64,000 nucleotides of DNA from Chara braunii (Eukaryota; Streptophyta; Charophyceae; Charales; Characeae). Shown here piece after piece: positions 23,413 to 35,076 of this stretch (positions within the stretch are counted from its first letter, which is position 1; each line of letters opens with the position of its first letter). The notes below the pieces were generated by a model. It did not search any database and was not told where the DNA came from. It saw only the letters and a list, made by a program, of their open reading frames with translations. The position numbers and the translations under genes were made by a program. The DNA lies in contig BFEA01000013.1 of the NCBI GenBank assembly GCA_003427395.1, positions 6,593,607 to 6,657,606 of the forward strand, written 5' to 3'.

Positions 23413-23957
23413 TTTTGGAGCCTAAACATATTTATTTTTTTCTGAATTTGTTTTTGTGAGTTCTCTATGATGTGAGGTACATGCCTGTAAATTTTCAAGT
23501 CATTTTGCTAAGCCAAATAATAATTAAAAATCGCCAAAGATGGCGGTGCCAAAACGTGCTGGCCCACGTATTTTTTCACTTTTTACTTTTTGTTTTCACT
23601 TTAGTTCGGGAACTAAACAATTTTATTATTTTTTGAAACGTTTTTAGTGGGTTGTGTATCATGTGAAGTACACATCTATAAATTTTCAGGGTATTTAGAT
23701 GTGCCAAAAAAAAAAAAAAAAAATCGCCAAAGATGGCGGTGTCAAAAACATGCTCGCGCACTCACTAAATTTAATTCTCTTTCTATTTTTATTTTTTTTA
23801 TTATTAGTATTTATTTTCCGTATTTTATTTTTATTTCAAATTTGGTAAGATACTTGGATGCAATGCTCAGGCAAATCTTGTTTAATTTATTTTTCTCCAT
23901 AACATATCTTTTTTTCAGATTTGTTTTATGAACTTTTTTTTTTTTTTTTTTTTGGTC

Positions 23958-24056
23958 CGTCCAAATCATCCCCAAGGGGTCCCATACGTTCGGGTGTTCG
24001 GGCGTTCGGGCGTTCGGCCCGTCCCGAACGCCAGTTACCCTAATAATAATAATAAT
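23958..24056 (+). repeat. GTTCGG-rich dispersed repeat, copy 3
   Basis: GGGTCCCATACGTTCGGG is followed by three 8-bp (GTTCGGGC) steps, then CGAACGCCAGTTACCC and an AAT run. It shares GGGTCCCATACGT with copy 1. Confidence 0.65.
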
Positions 24057-24378
24057 ATATTTTTGTTTTTGTATTTTTTGTATCTCATTTTTATGGCATT
24101 TTGGAAAATGGACAAAGATCTTTAAACCAAAAACAACCAACCAAACAATAATAATATTATTATAATACTTAATAAGTATTCGTTCATATTTTTATCAAAA
24201 AACATATTTTTTCATAAACTATAACAATCATAACAAAAACAAAACTAAAAATATAAAAATTACAAATATTTATCTTTAAAAAAAAAATCATCTTCATAAT
24301 TTCATACACAAACAGTAAATAAATATCATGTTTAAAATTTCATACTCATATTTATCACTTCTATTTTTTTTTTTACAG

Positions 24379-24692
24379 GTCTGATATTGAAGCACTCAAG
24401 AGGAAACTCTATTAAATCGACATAGACATACAACAAGTTCGAGATGTTTCACAAACAATTTTCACAACATTTGACAGTTGCAGAGACTGGATGACAGAGA
24501 CACAAGGAAACACCTTTTAATATGTCTATTTAGCAGACACATATTTATTAAACACATCAACACTCAACAACATAGTATTAGTCAAAAATATTGACAATGC
24601 AATAAAAATGATATTCAAATACCTCAGAAAAACAATAGTCTGACACATTAAAGAAAATTATAAACTACCACCAATTAAAACCTTCTTATATT
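24379..24692 (+). pseudogene. Broken coding stretch after an acceptor-like site
   Basis: A T-rich run ending TTTTTTACAG at 24378 is followed by 104 codons in one frame with only three stops (two TAA, one TGA). Three stops in that length is unusually few for such AT-rich DNA. It includes SDIEALKRKLY, QQVRDVSQTIFTTFDSC, RDWMTETQGNTF and YLADTYLLNTSTLNNIVL. It looks like one exon of a decayed gene or element. The product is unknown. Confidence 0.35.
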
Positions 24693-26649
24693 AAAAAAAA
24701 AATAACATGTCATAATTACAGTGATTTTTTAAACAAAGAAATATCAATATTCAACATAAAATAAAACAATCTAACACCGCCACTAGCAATAGAAAATATG
24801 ACATCTCATGTCATATATCCCACACCTCACAAAAACGCCACAACCACTATCAATACCACCACCACCAGCACAATCAACAACAACAACAACAGAGACAAGA
24901 AAAAACTAGCTTCATCACTACGGCTACATCATAAAGCAAAGAGGATCTGGACCATGCACATAATGGAGGTGACATTGACCAAATTATCTCGAAATTTTGT
25001 GAAGAATGACTACGAGGAAAACAAACGGATTAGATCGCCGAGATAAGATGGACGGAGTAGTCAACAAACTGATGAGGCGGACATGGTTAAAGACTATCGC
25101 CTGCATTTCCACAAGCAGATAGCAACAGACTCCAGAAAACGTTGAGACGGGTGCAACAGTTTGCAAACCTATTCCCCACCCACCCTCTACCTCTAGTCGA
25201 AAGACTGCCATGAGCGGCATCAACATTCATTCAGGAATAATTGGAGAAGAAGTACCACTCTAGCACCACTCCACATGACTCTCACGGAACGAAAGGGGGA
25301 AAGGAGGACTATGATAGACAACCTTGTAAAAGAGCAAGGAAAATTGCAATAGAGTTTAAGTATGTCATGATCTACGACTGCCATCCCTACAAGAGAGCAA
25401 CTATATCTATGTATACTTGTAAATGTTAGAGGTGCCCCCTACTCTTTCATCATTCCAATCATCATAACAAACCACAGAAGCAATAACCTACAGAACAAAG
25501 AAGGACAGTTTAGAGACCGGCGAGAACACGCGTCGCCTCACTGGTGCCACATAGTGGTCTCATTGTGTCTCCATGCCAAAAACTCGAAGCCTGACCTCCA
25601 ACGGACGTCAACAACATTTTTTAGCATCCTTCTCAATTAATCCTCTACAATCCAAAGAAATGCAAAGTAACCAAAGTTAGCAAGCTTCTTACATATATTT
25701 TCTTAATCCTTTTGCCAAGTTCTCAGTTAAAAATATATGTATATCGTCAAATAAAATTGCCCGGTAAACCGTAGGCAGAGAGGGAGAAGAGGACAACAAA
25801 CGAGGGGCTGTGACAAACTGTTTCGTCGGAGTTTCACCGACTCATCAGGAGGATATATATATATATATAGATGGGATGTTCGACCCGGTTTCCAGTAGGT
25901 GTCGCTCCCCACCAATAAAAGAAGCAACGCGACAGATAAACCCTCAATTCGGATTCAAAGCCATTGGCAACATTTGTTTCTCCAACTGCATTATAATTTT
26001 CTATAACTATATATAATTATGGATTTCTTATATGCATGACTCTTTCTTTTTGTTGCTTCTGCTGCAGTTGCTCTCATCATGTATCTGTACATTTGTCAGT
26101 AACTAAGTGACTTCAGATACTTTATCCAATCTCCCAATTCACAATCCTAATGCTCTAATACAACCGCTTTAAGCATTCATGCTTGCAATATAGGGCGTAC
26201 ACCAAAAGTGAAAACATAAGTACCCCACTTCGCTTTCTCTCTCTCCATCACCACCACAACCCACATCAACAACGAACACAAGAAAAAAAAAACTTAAACC
26301 ACTGGTACATCTCCCAAATTTTTTTATTTTTATTTTTTTCTCTCTCTCCCTCTCCCTTCCCCACCGACATGGGGCAAAACCCTCACATCAATGCAAGTTA
26401 CAACAATGCTTCAAAATATGTATCTGACCAATATATCAGAACCATAACAATTTTCACAACAAAGAAATCGACTATGATCTCACTCAAACATCAACCTATC
26501 TCCTACAACCACGGATAAAGCATGAACAATGTCACGATGATTTTCACCTACAACAACGACATTTGTACCATCTCCACGCCTAATCGACTTCAAGAAAATG
26601 TGAACAAATCAAAAAATTGCAGAGCTCGTAAATTTTGTTGACATTTTTC

Positions 26650-27256
26650 CCTATTTGGTACCATTTGGCAATAACCTTTTCATCCCTAAGGCTCCAATAT
26701 AGTGGGCTTCAACGTACGTGTCAAAGTGATAAAAATCACCAAAGTTCCCTCTTGTAAATTGCAGGACTGGATTTCCCGGTATTGTCCGCCTTCGATAGTT
26801 TGCATATAAAACTTCAGACAATGCCTTTGCTTCTAACTTCGTTTTGGGGTGACCAAGGTGCAAAGTAGATTCTTAGAAGGCAAAAGTTTTGGGGGAATAA
26901 ATAAAATCATTGTTGTTGTAGCGAAAATATCAGAAAAATTTCAAAAAACCATTCAGACCGCAAAACAATCATAACGCTAATTCGACATTAAAAATTACCG
27001 AGCTCATTTGAATGCATGGTAAGACCACAAAATAATTATCACACGGATTCAACACATTTTCCATATTTCTCACTCAACTATGTATGGTCCTGCGGAAAAA
27101 GTACTTCAAACTTCAATAATTTTTTTTTTTTTTTTTTTTTTTCTCTCTCTCTCTCTCTCTCCCCCTCTCTTTTTCTCTCCCTCTCTCTCTTTTGCACGCA
27201 TGCACGTAGTCTCATTGCTTTCGTTACCTTAAGGTTGCCTTCCCCTCGCCCAAGTG
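26650..27256 (-). repeat. Dispersed mosaic repeat, copy A
   Basis: On the minus strand it runs from GGCAACCTTAAGGTAACG, through a GA/poly-A tract, to TTGAAGCCCACTATATTGGA and GCCTTAGGGATG. The same ordered blocks appear in copies B (27605-28700, minus) and C (58740-59630, plus). It is non-coding by eye. It ends at the palindrome starting 27257. Confidence 0.65.
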
Positions 27257-27604
27257 ATAACGGCCATTTCATCAAAATAGCCATTTTTTAGTGTTTGAAC
27301 GAAATTGAAACATAATTTTTTAGCCGCAAACTCCTTAAAATTTACTGTTCCTGAGGGTCCAGCGTTTGTGAAACGTTGGACCCCCCGGCTGTACATGGAC
27401 CTACCTTGAGAACAAGCACCTCCAGGCAGTCCTGCTTAGAGGTGCTTGTTCTCAAAGTAGGTCCATGTACAGCCGGGGGGTCCAACGTTTGACAAACGCT
27501 GGACCCTCTGGAACAGATAATTTTAACGACTTTTCGACCAAAAAACTCGGTTTCAATTTTGTTGAACAAATAAAAGATGTCCTTTTTGACGAAATGGTCG
27601 GTTG
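27257..27604. repeat. 348-bp near-palindrome with 16-nt loop
   Basis: The core arms 27345-27422 and 27439-27516 are almost perfect inverse complements (AACAAGCACCTC against GAGGTGCTTGTT). Outside them, similarity continues at a lower level to about 27257 and 27604 (AAATTGAAAC and CCATTTC blocks pair with their partners). Each arm also holds a small palindrome (GGTCCAGCG...CGTTGGACC). The unit sits exactly between copies A and B of the dispersed repeat. It could be a foldback element, an inverted-repeat small-RNA source, or a junction made when two repeats fused. Confidence 0.9.
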
Positions 27605-28577
27605 GTAGACAACTCGCAGCCCTTAGGCTGCGGAATAGTGGGCTTCGAGGTCTATATCAAAGGTGTCGCATTTTTGGTAGCGGGCGACCAGGACGCAAAG
27701 TGGGTTCTTAGGGGGCAAACAACTTTGGGGATCGGTCCTTGCCAAAATTGCAAATTACGTTCAACTAGCTCTCGTAGATCCCGGACTTGTGGAAAAAGGA
27801 AGGACCCATCCTCGGGTGGAAGTGAACCCCAAAAAGAAGTGGGGGGCATTGGACCGCCACTCGGGTAGAAAAGGACCCCAAAAAGAACTGACGGCATGTG
27901 AACTGCAGAAGGGCCTGAGGACCCACGAGTTGAGACTCGTCGTCTCCGAATAGGAAGGTTAAGCACAACGAAAAAAAACTTTTGCAAAAGGCAACTTTGA
28001 CGATTTTTTGTGCTCGGACAAACCCGCAGAAAAATCTGCAATTTTCAAAATCCACAGATGAGATCGTGTTCTTTCCAGGAATAATATTATAACATTTACG
28101 ATTTTTTGTGCTCGGACGAACCCGCAGAAAAATCTGCAATTTTCAAAATCCACAGATGAGGTCGTGTTCTTTCCAAGAATAATATTATAACATTTTTAAA
28201 AAATCACTCAGACTGCGAAATAATTATCCCGCCGATTCAGCACATTTTCCATTTTTGTCACTCAGCCATGTGTGGGCCAACTAAAAAGGTACTCCAAATT
28301 CAGTGAGTTCTTGTGCTCAGAAGAATGAGTGAAAAAACCTGAAAATTGGAGTTGTCGTAAATTCAGTGAGATCTTTCCAGAAATAAACACTCAATAAATT
28401 AAAATAAATCATTCGAACTATGAAATAGATTGCCATCGCAATTTGATCCATAGTTCAAGTTTGGCATTCAATATCTCTCTCTCTCTTTATGGTAGCCCCC
28501 CCCCTCTCTCTCTCTTTCTCTCTCTCACTCTCACTCTTTGTCTCTCTCTCACACCCATAATAATAAATGGAACAAAA

Positions 28578-28616
<39 letters not shown>

Positions 28617-28700
28617 GTAGCCCCCCCCACTCCCTCCCTCTCTGTTCTTCTCTTGCGCTCGTAACAATAAATGGAACAAAACTCTCTATCTCTCCCTTAG
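27605..28700 (-). repeat. Dispersed mosaic repeat, copy B
   Basis: The minus strand follows the order seen in copy C: GGGGGGGCTACC with GA tracts, a block with TTTCGCAGTCTGAGTGATTT, then GTCCTTCCTTTTTCCACAAG, then ACCTCGAAGCCCACTATTCC and CCTAAGGGCTGCG. A 90-bp block (CGATTTTTTGTGCTCGGAC...) is tandemly duplicated at 28008-28100 and 28098-28190. It has no coding capacity. Confidence 0.75.
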
Positions 28701-29377
28701 TGGAAAGCAACGTCACGTGTGTCGGCACCAGACCCCACCTCAATGTTTGTCCCCGCCTCCGCTTTTCTTTTCGGGGTCCGCTCCCATTCGAGGACCGGTC
28801 CTTCCGTTTTCCAAAAGTCCCGGTTCTACAAGAGCTACATGTAGGTTGTTCGCAATATCTTAAAGGACCGGTCAACCCACTTGTGTTCTGGTCGCCGGCT
28901 GCCGAAAATGCGATACCTTGACACAAACGCCAAGGCCCATTATAGCGCTGCCTTAGGGCTGCAAACACAAAAGGGACACCGACGGGTGCAGTCCCTTATA
29001 GACGATTTTTTGTGCTCAGACGAGTTTGCAGAAAAATATAAAAATTTGAAAATCTATACATCAGGTCATGATCTTTCCAGGACAAATATCAGAAAAAAAA
29101 TTATAAATCTTAGAGAACCGCGTAATCGTCGCACCGATTCTACATATTTTCCATTTTTGCAACAACCATGTGTGGGCTAAGGAAAACGTACTCCAATTTA
29201 CGTGATTTTTTGCTCTCGGCAGGATGCGTGAAAAAACCTGAAAATTGGGTTCCTCGTAGATTTTGTTGTCATCTTTCCAAGAATTATAACAAATAAATTA
29301 AAAAAAAAACAATTTTAAATGTGAAATAGATCCCAGTCGCTATCTGAACCATATTACAATCTTGCCATGCAGCTTCA
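28701..29377. repeat. Dispersed mosaic repeat, copy D (mixed orientation)
   Basis: 28707-28970 matches copy C in the plus direction (AGTGGAAAGCAACG, CCTTAGGGCTGC). 28985-29377 carries blocks oriented like copy B (GATTTTTTGTGCTCAGACGA, ACCATGTGTGGGCTAAGGAA). The copy therefore seems to have an internal inversion or to be two fused fragments. It ends in an assembly gap. Confidence 0.65.
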
Positions 29378-29490
29378 NNNNNNNNNNNNNNNNNNNNNNN
29401 NNNNNNNNNNNNNNNNNNNNNNNNNNNNNNNNNNNNNNNNNNNNNNNNNNNNNNNNNNNNNNNNNNNNNNNNNNNNNNNNNNNNNNNNNN
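29378..29490. other. Assembly gap (113 N)
   Basis: A run of N sits next to a CT microsatellite at 29491-29508, probably an unresolved simple-sequence tract. Confidence 1.
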
Positions 29491-31816
29491 TCTCTCTCTC
29501 TCTCTCTCCCTTTTTAGGGGGGCAGGGCTTTGATGCAGGGGAGAGACCAGTAGTTGACCAAGGTCCTCCAAAAAGGCGATACAGCACAGGGTCCTCCAAA
29601 CAGCCGAAGCAAATTGACTGTGTACCGCGCGAGCTCGGTAGTGTAGCCCATCAGGAGCGACGACCAGGCGAGGGCAAGTCAGGTGTCCCAAACTAAGAAG
29701 GGCGGGACAATCAGACCTTTTTTTTGTGCGGCTTACCGTGTGGCGCCACATGACCACGGAGGAGCAGACAGGTTCACCCATTGGCAGAACAGAATTCCAT
29801 TCCTTGTTAACATTAAGAATTTGAACAGTGAGCTATTACTATTGGTGACTGTCATCCGTCCACGTCTACAACAACCTGGGCTTTTATAGGAAAGAAACAA
29901 GGGGAAATTTGTGTTATACCCCTCAAAGTTGAGATAAATGTCAAAATATCCCTAAGAGATGTGGGTAGAGTGGAATACCCCTCCCCACACCCCTCTTCCC
30001 CCCCCTCCCCACACACCCCTCCCGCCCTTGTGTGCTCACACTAGACATGGGCCGTCGCTCTGCTCACACTAGACACCAATCAGATTTATCAATGGCAGGC
30101 TCGGCCTTCTAAAAGTTCGGGTGCTAGCCACGACTTATCGAAAATAGGCTCGGAGGTACTGATGCTCTTACGTTTTGTTGTTTGGAACTTGACAACCTGT
30201 TTTTTCTGCTGCATGAAAATGTCAAACAAAACAAGGTTGAGGTAATCAGGTAGATTCGTGGCTCTATTCCTTTCAGGGTTGAGACCCTCGATTTCACAAC
30301 ACTTCCAGAGGCATAAAAACTCCCGAGTGCCAACATACATCTCACAACCTAAGCTCAATACGTCATGATCATGACTTAATCTACAATACTTTTCATTCTA
30401 AAGAAATCACGAAAAATTTGTTTGCAGTTTTCTATGAAGAATAGGAAAAACATTTTCCGTTCGGTGTCGTATCTGCATTCGGCCTGAGACTTCAACCGCA
30501 GAGTGGTGTACATTTGGCCCAAGACGCTCGTGCGTAAGGGGAAGGGGGGGGTGGAACCCCCCGCTTCCCCCCTTCCCCCCGAGAAAAACCCACAAGAAGG
30601 GCATCCCCTCAAACGGGAAAGCCTGGGCGTCGCCCGCCAGTGTTACCGAACGACCTCAGCAGTGGACCATCGGTCCCCTGCAACCCAAGCTCCGCGGCGA
30701 CCATTTTGCCTACTGGTCTCCGCCTTTTCGATGACCACACACGTTCTCAATGCCCTGTAAACCCCGTTCAGGGTTGTCGACATTTCCCCAAAAAGGTCAC
30801 TATGAACATCAGCTCCTTTTTTATGCCTTTTTCCCCTTTGTTTAGTGTTGGGGCATTGGCCCTCTACCCATCCATTCCCTATGAATCTTTATTGCCCCAC
30901 TTACGTCGATCTTGCCTCACATGTCTTCTGAAGTGGGAGCTGTTCTCGTAGGTTTACATGTAGTCTGCTAAGGTGCAGATACAGGGATTGCCTTTAAAAA
31001 AGAAAAGGGTTGTAGAGGTGTTGGGGATTCAACTCCTACGGGGAAGCCGGTGGGGGGCTTCATGCACCAGATTCAGCCATCCTGTCGGCTTGGTGGCCTC
31101 ACCCACACCCAGAATCACTGAAATCGAGGCTCACTACCCAGGCGCCACAGCTCGGATCAACCACCTCCGAACTCGGGGTCCTGCATCCCCATTGCACCCT
31201 GTTGTCACCCGCTAGTAGATTGAAGTTTTGACCCCTATCCCTTTTGATGATGCCAGAAGTCGTTTTGGTATACGATTTTACCGTGTCTAGCTCCTCTTTT
31301 TTTTGCGTGGACATAACTTAGCGTATGCCTATACTTTGCACTTTGAACTTGAACTCGAGAGTAAACTTCAGACTGTAGAATGTAACGGGTGCAAATTGGG
31401 AATCGGGAAATGGCAAAAAAATGAATGTTAAATTAAGATTGGTGGGCCATAGATGTTGGTTGGACTTCGGTTGCATAGCTTAGTTGATTGATCAAGAGCG
31501 TTTCATATCTTTCCATATTGGTATACAGAGGCGGACAAAGGCTGCACAAATCTCAGACCTGGATGTGGACTTTAGCGTTAGAATTACACCGTACATTCCA
31601 AGTATAGAAGTGAAGTTCCACATATATTTTTTACTTTCGATCTTGATCCCAAAAGTACCTGTGCAATTGTTATGCCAAAACGATAATGACAGTGATAAAC
31701 AGTTTCATACTCAAACGCATATCACTTTTGCCAGACAACACCGATTATGCAATGAAGAGAGAGACTCAAGATTTTCGGATGACTCCAGCAAAGATCCATG
31801 AAAGAGGAAAAGAAGC
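29491..31816. other. No gene recognised
   Basis: Both strands were read. The frames are short or biased. C-rich runs occur at 29983-30030 and 30545-30580. A weak box-B-like GAGTTGAATCCCC is seen on the minus strand near 31030, without a convincing box A. Confidence 0.5.

Positions 31817-31850
<34 letters not shown>
31817..31850. repeat. (GA)n microsatellite
   Basis: A GA dinucleotide tract of about 17 units. It truncates the coding-like stretch to its right. Confidence 0.95.
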
Positions 31851-31853
<3 letters not shown>

Positions 31854-31929
31854 GTGAGTTGGTAATGAAGAAGGGACTCTATGTGTATGGGTGTGTAGAG
31901 AATGGTGAGAGAGAGCAGTGTCGCAGCTT

Positions 31930-33186
31930 CCTCTTGCGGAGGATGTTTTCTTCTGTACTTTGTTGCCACAGCTTTCTGCTTCCCCGGCTTGCCTGTCCCT
32001 GCGTTGTAGTCCACCTTGTCAGGCTGCGAGTTTCCAGCCGGACTGTGGGCTGGTGGTTGCTCTTTCAATTGCATTGCAGACTTGTACAGGTGCGTGCCAT
32101 CCAGGTAGGCAGTCGGTCTGTGTTTTTGTTGCCATTCCCAGATACCCAGCCGACCCTGGGCATTTTCTCTGAAGATCCAGCCTTGTAACTTGGGATCTTC
32201 TGGCACCCAGGAGTTATCAATGGTCGGGTGTTTGGTCACAAGCCACTTGATGCGGTTTTGGGGGGATCTCAGGCAATCGTCATCTGTGCAAAGATGCCCA
32301 TATTATTTGCACATGTAGCACTTCCGTCATAATATATTGGATTGAAGCAAGAGCTTCTGTAACAGTAGGACGATAATAAAAGGTCATTGCAAATCCGGTA
32401 GCTAACACCAAGGGTCCTGTGTGTGGTTAACCGCAATTGAGATGAGCTTTCCTCCCAAGGTGTACTTCCACTCCCGTGAGACCGGGAACGGCTTTCCCAG
32501 GTCCATTCAACAGCCAGTAGGAGGTTGTCATCTCTATGCAGCAGGAATCGCGGGAGGTCACTAGTGTAGCCGCCCACCAAGGCAATTGTCTCCAGTTCTG
32601 CCAGAATGGCCCCTAGCGTTCCCTGCGCTCGTCGGGTGTTAGCGTGTCTAGCAGTTGCCATTCCTGTATCCTCACAATCCGTCCTCTGAATCTTCTGTCA
32701 CAGAGTTGCAGAAGCATCTTCCTGTCCTGACCGTAGAGGGCGATGACCGTGACCGTATCCAGGCCATACGTCTCGACGAGGAAATGATCTTCTGCTGCCT
32801 GGTCTTAGGCTTTGATTGAGCGCAGGCTTGCCCGGATCCATTTTATTTTTTCGTTGATGGGTTCCCCGGCATCATTGACGGAGAACAAGCATTGGACCCC
32901 ATGGGTGGAGTATACCACGTTTCGAGTTGCAAAGGTGATAGACACGACTTTCCCTTCTTTCACCACATGTCTTGCCTGCGGCGGCACATGCAAGTGTTGC
33001 ATGAAGTGGCTTTTGAATGGGCTTATTTGAGAGAGGGACAGGATGCCACATGGGGCCGTCTGCCCTGCTGCGAGGGCCTCCATCAATGATGCGTTTGGGG
33101 ATGTATTGTGGACTGGAACAGGCCACGCAGGTGGGCGATCCAGAGTGTCCGGGAGTGGCTGTCTGACCTTGGCCGCCCATGTTGTT
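31930..33186 (-). pseudogene. Unidentified broken coding region in three frames
   Basis: From 33186 one minus-strand frame reads VRQPLPDTLDRPPAWPVPVH, SPFKSHFMQHLHVPPQARHV, FATRNVVYSTHGVQCLFSV and KIKWIRASLRSIKA, stops at TAA 32805-32807, and continues DHFLVETYGLDTVTVIALYG to a TAG near 32623. A second frame (to 32269) has LGAILAELETIALVGGYTS and LPRFLLHRDDNLLLAVEW. A third (to about 31930) has IKWLVTKHPTIDNSWVPEDP, LQGWIFRENAQGRLGIWEWQ and RPTAYLDGTHLYK. The succession of open, protein-like frames suggests one gene with frameshifts or short introns. I do not recognise the family. A retroelement ORF or a decayed host gene are both possible. Confidence 0.45.
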
Positions 33187-33189
33187 TAG

Positions 33190-34940
33190 CGCTGTCCGCG
33201 CAGTGATTAGCTTTGACGGTCCTGTGGCAGTGGTTCAGCTCGGTCGGGGGCTGGGGGTCTGTCGTGAGATGGATTAGCCCCCATTTCTGATTGGGGTGTT
33301 CTTCCAGTGCACGTCCGGGTCACACCATCACTGCGCCTCTCCATCTCCTACGGTCGCCCCGGGCAGGCATTCAGTTGCGCAGGAACCCATTTCTGTTCGG
33401 GAAGATCCTCCATCGTCTGCCCAGGTCGTATCATTACTGCACCCCTCCTCACTTCTCACTCCTACGCCTGTATTCGTGTTATCGGCATTTCCCAGGTGTT
33501 TGACTTTTTCGCTACGGGGAGCAGGCTGTTGTTGCAGCCCCGGATCATGCGGTCCCAGGTCATCCTGTGGTGGAGGGCGGACGTGGGGTCGCGGCTCCCA
33601 TTGGTTACTTAACCCCCTCCATAGACCGCTGGTGTATTGGTTTCTTAATTTTTTGCTTCTTTTTTCTTCCTTTTCTTGGATGTGTGGGTTTGTTCTTCAT
33701 TCTTGCACGTGTGGTTGATCAGTCTCCCTTGTCGATAGTATGTCAAACAGTCATGCGTATAGCAGATTGAGATCGATCAGTCTCCCTTACAGGTAGGTTA
33801 TCAAACAAGGAAACTTGTACCAGATGGGGGGACGGAGTTTTCTGCTGAGGTGTACCCGCACCTTGCGGAGTCGCTTGCTGTGGAGTGCTCGAGCGAATTC
33901 TGGGATCCAAGGGTAGAAAGGGGGTGTTCGAGCGAACAGGGAAGATAATAAATGAGTCAAACCCAAGTTTCAGTCAATAAGGGATGTACCTGGAAGCTTG
34001 ATCTTCTCTTTCTGCCGCTGTCTCTTCTCACGTTTGTTGCCGTCGCGGCTTCTCATCGACCCGTGCTCCTTGTGTCGATCTCGACCCCTCCCGTCACGAT
34101 CGCCGGGACCGCTCCTTATTCACGCCTGCTCCTCTTGCTGATCTGGACTCCTCACATCCCGCACGTTCTTAGCACCAGTCCCGCCTCCCCCACCAACCAC
34201 GATTTCCCCTTCCTTCCCCCTACCCCACCACTTCCCCCCCCTCTCGTTACGTCCATTGCACTTCGCCCTTAGCAGTATTCCACTCTCCCCCCCCCAACCA
34301 CGGTTTTTCCTTCCCCTTACCCCAGCATTTTCCACCAGCTCTCCCACATCCCTCCTTTTAACATCCGGGCCAGAACTACCTACCCATCTTGTGCTGGCAT
34401 CTCTCCTATCCACTATGATATGCTCGTTACCTATTCTCTGATATGTTTGTTACGTGCTTTTGGCGATGTATGTGACTTGTACGTACTTCGCGCTCGATCT
34501 TCTCTCATCCTCGCCCCACTCTCCTTACACCGCCTGCCTCCCGCTCGATCTTCTCATCCACGTCCCACTCTTCCTAGAGCACCTGCAGCCATGCATTCTT
34601 CTCCCTTTGACCCTCTTGACCATTTAGGGTCATCACGCGCCAACCCCTTCGGATAGTGAGGAAGAAGACGATGCACGAATGAGCTTCGTGCCACATGGCA
34701 GGTCACCACGGTCTCGCGCAGTCCCTCCCCATCACTATCACCGCTCGAGGCCAGTCGAGCAGCGGCTCCGTAGCAAACCGCTGAACCCCCCCGTCCATGG
34801 GAGGATGGAGTCCTCTACGAACAAAAAGATTGAACAAAAATTTAAAAAATGAAAATAAAGTTACGAACGAGATTCCTTAACAAAAGAAAACGAAAAAAGG
34901 AAAACGATAAAATGACACCCTAGAGAGATTTATCCGCTTG
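33190..34940. other. No gene recognised; Pro/Ser-rich and C-rich frames
   Basis: Plus-strand frames at 33291-33718 and 33952-34656 are rich in Pro, Ser, Leu and Cys and contain no motif. A C-rich stretch lies at 34190-34330. I treat these as compositional. Confidence 0.5.
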
Positions 34941-34957
34941 GAAAAAAGAATAAAAGA

Positions 34958-35076
34958 GAATCTTCCCGACAGCACGCCATTTCTTTCCTCCCTCTCTCTC
35001 TCTGGCCTCGCGGTTCAAATTTGCAAAATGGGAATGAGTCTTCCCATGCTGTCGGGAATATTCCCATTTGCAAATT
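34958..35076. repeat. Compound hairpin of the GAATCTTCC family, copy 1
   Basis: Two overlapping inverted pairs are present. GAATCTTCCCGACAGCA (34958-34974) pairs with 35047-35063, and TTTGCAAAATGGGAAT (from 35019) pairs with ATTCCCATTTGCAAA (to 35076). A CT microsatellite follows at 35113-35140. It is related to the hairpins at 36227 and 36470. Confidence 0.75.

Larger units (their letters stand above)
22321..26640. other. AT-rich island, mostly non-coding
   Basis: Base composition falls sharply to AT-rich compared with both flanks, with poly-A/T runs and AAT microsatellites. Apart from the GTTCGG repeats and one coding-like stretch (24379-24692), I see no gene. A plus-strand frame of 111 codons at 26183-26518 matches nothing I know. 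It could be an AT-rich transposon or simply relaxed intergenic DNA. Confidence 0.6.
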
